6,615 nt of DNA, from positions 1 to 6,615 of the forward strand of contig JACQTN010000030.1 of the NCBI GenBank assembly GCA_016210785.1, read 5' to 3'. This document shows, piece after piece, positions 6,423 to 6,615 of this stretch (positions are counted from its first letter, which is position 1; each line of letters begins with the position of its first letter). The notes under the pieces were generated by a model. It worked only from the letters and a program-made list of their open reading frames with translations, searched no databases and was not told the origin of the DNA. Source of the stretch: Armatimonadota bacterium (GTDB lineage: Bacteria > Sysuimicrobiota > Sysuimicrobiia > Sysuimicrobiales > JACQTN01). The translations under genes were made by a program, and so were the position numbers.

Positions 6423-6467
6423 CAAGGTGAAGGCTGGAGTGGCGCAAAGTCACTCCAGCCAACCTTG
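6423..6467. repeat. Two-part hairpin: 10-bp perfect stem inside a 6-bp outer stem
   Basis: GGCTGGAGTG (6432-6441) pairs exactly with CACTCCAGCC (6451-6460) around a nine-base loop. CAAGGT (6423-6428) pairs exactly with ACCTTG (6462-6467) outside it, separated by a small GAA/A internal loop. Sixteen pairs in total. On the minus strand the stem is followed by TTTCC, a very short T stretch, so a weak leftward terminator is conceivable; on the plus strand no T-run follows. It sits about 100 bp before the ornithine cyclodeaminase-like start and might instead lie in that gene's leader or be an operator. Confidence 0.6.
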
Positions 6468-6557
6468 CAGACTAGCCCGCCTCCCATCCCGCGGCAGGAG
6501 GGCCGGGGAGAGACGCGAAGGTTTCAATGCCTTTCGAGTTCTTCTCGGAACACCCGC

Positions 6558-6562
6558 GAGGA
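6558..6562 (+). promoter_or_regulatory. Ribosome binding site of the ornithine cyclodeaminase-like gene
   Basis: GAGGA on the plus strand with a five-base spacer before the ATG at 6568, supporting that ATG as the start of the rightward gene. Confidence 0.6.
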
Positions 6563-6567
6563 CAGCG

Positions 6568-6615
6568 ATGCCTCTGTTCTTGACCGAAGCCGACGTGGAG
6601 CGGCTGCTGCGGATG
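6568..6615 (+). CDS. Ornithine cyclodeaminase/mu-crystallin family protein (N-terminus only, cut by the window edge)
   Basis: Only 16 codons are present: MPLFLTEADVERLLRM. The pattern (hydrophobic start, L-T-E-A-D-V-x-x-L-L-x-M) is the characteristic N-terminus of the ornithine cyclodeaminase/mu-crystallin family, NAD(P)-dependent enzymes of about 310-330 residues. They act on ornithine, lysine, alanine, ketimines or N-alkylated amino acids. A GAGGA five bases upstream supports the start. It is the only gene on the plus strand and diverges from the cupin set, so it may share regulatory sequence with it. With so few residues the call rests on motif recognition alone. The catalytic Asp and Rossmann fold would lie beyond the window, and specificity cannot be inferred. 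Confidence 0.65.
   Translation, partial: MPLFLTEADVERLLRM

Larger units (their letters stand above)
6078..6567. other. Divergent intergenic region with several inverted repeats
   Basis: About 490 bp separating the leftward cupin gene from the rightward ornithine cyclodeaminase-like gene. It should carry promoters for both directions, but no clear -35/-10 pair could be picked out. A TTGACA at 6112-6117 (plus strand) has no convincing -10 partner at 16-18 bp. The region is dominated by inverted repeats at 6180-6283 and 6423-6467, listed separately. Translations in all frames show no recognisable protein or degraded gene. No regulator gene, tRNA or transposase remnant was recognised. Confidence 0.7.

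Noticed and set aside
6527..6583. An 18-codon plus-strand frame (MPFEFFSEHPRGQRCLCS) with an AAGG before it, overlapping the ornithine cyclodeaminase-like start
   Set aside because: It is too short to judge and resembles nothing known. It could be a leader peptide, but the only support is a weak ribosome binding site.

Overview
This is a GC-rich window (roughly two-thirds G+C by eye) with dense, tightly packed bacterial genes. Seven of the eight genes lie on the minus strand and read leftward. The eighth starts at the right edge on the plus strand. Four junctions overlap by one to four bases (GTGA, ATGA or TGATG), as expected for translationally coupled operons. The families and the base composition suggest a soil, sediment or subsurface bacterium from a high-GC lineage. 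Rokubacteria-like, Sysuimicrobiota-like, Chloroflexota or proteobacterial hosts all seem possible, but the window holds no marker that fixes the taxon.

Layout from right to left, in transcription order. Positions 6568-6615 hold the first 16 codons of a plus-strand gene resembling ornithine cyclodeaminase/mu-crystallin. Positions 6078-6567 are a divergent intergenic region of about 490 bp with several strong inverted repeats, two of them interleaved. Then on the minus strand come a small cupin protein (6077-5694), a creatininase-family amidohydrolase (5694-4894) and a D-2-hydroxyacid dehydrogenase (4897-3932). A 113-bp gap with two small hairpins follows. Next come the two permeases of a dipeptide/oligopeptide-type ABC importer (3818-2895 and 2898-1996), the matching periplasmic solute-binding protein (1940-420), and the start of a CoxS-type [2Fe-2S] subunit of a molybdenum hydroxylase (423 to the left edge, incomplete).

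How the genes may work together (inference): the importer would bring in a small nitrogen- or carboxyl-containing compound. The molybdenum hydroxylase, whose large and medium subunits should lie to the left of the window, would oxidise it. The creatininase-like enzyme would cleave an amide or cyclic amide, and the two dehydrogenase-type enzymes (the D-2-hydroxyacid dehydrogenase and the ornithine cyclodeaminase-like protein) would process hydroxy-, keto- or imino-acid intermediates. No ATPase gene of the importer and no regulator is visible here. Each enzyme belongs to a known family. The combination, and the structured divergent region at 6180-6467, are the parts most worth a second look. I found no evidence of a wholly new system, CRISPR array, tRNA, rRNA or intact mobile element.
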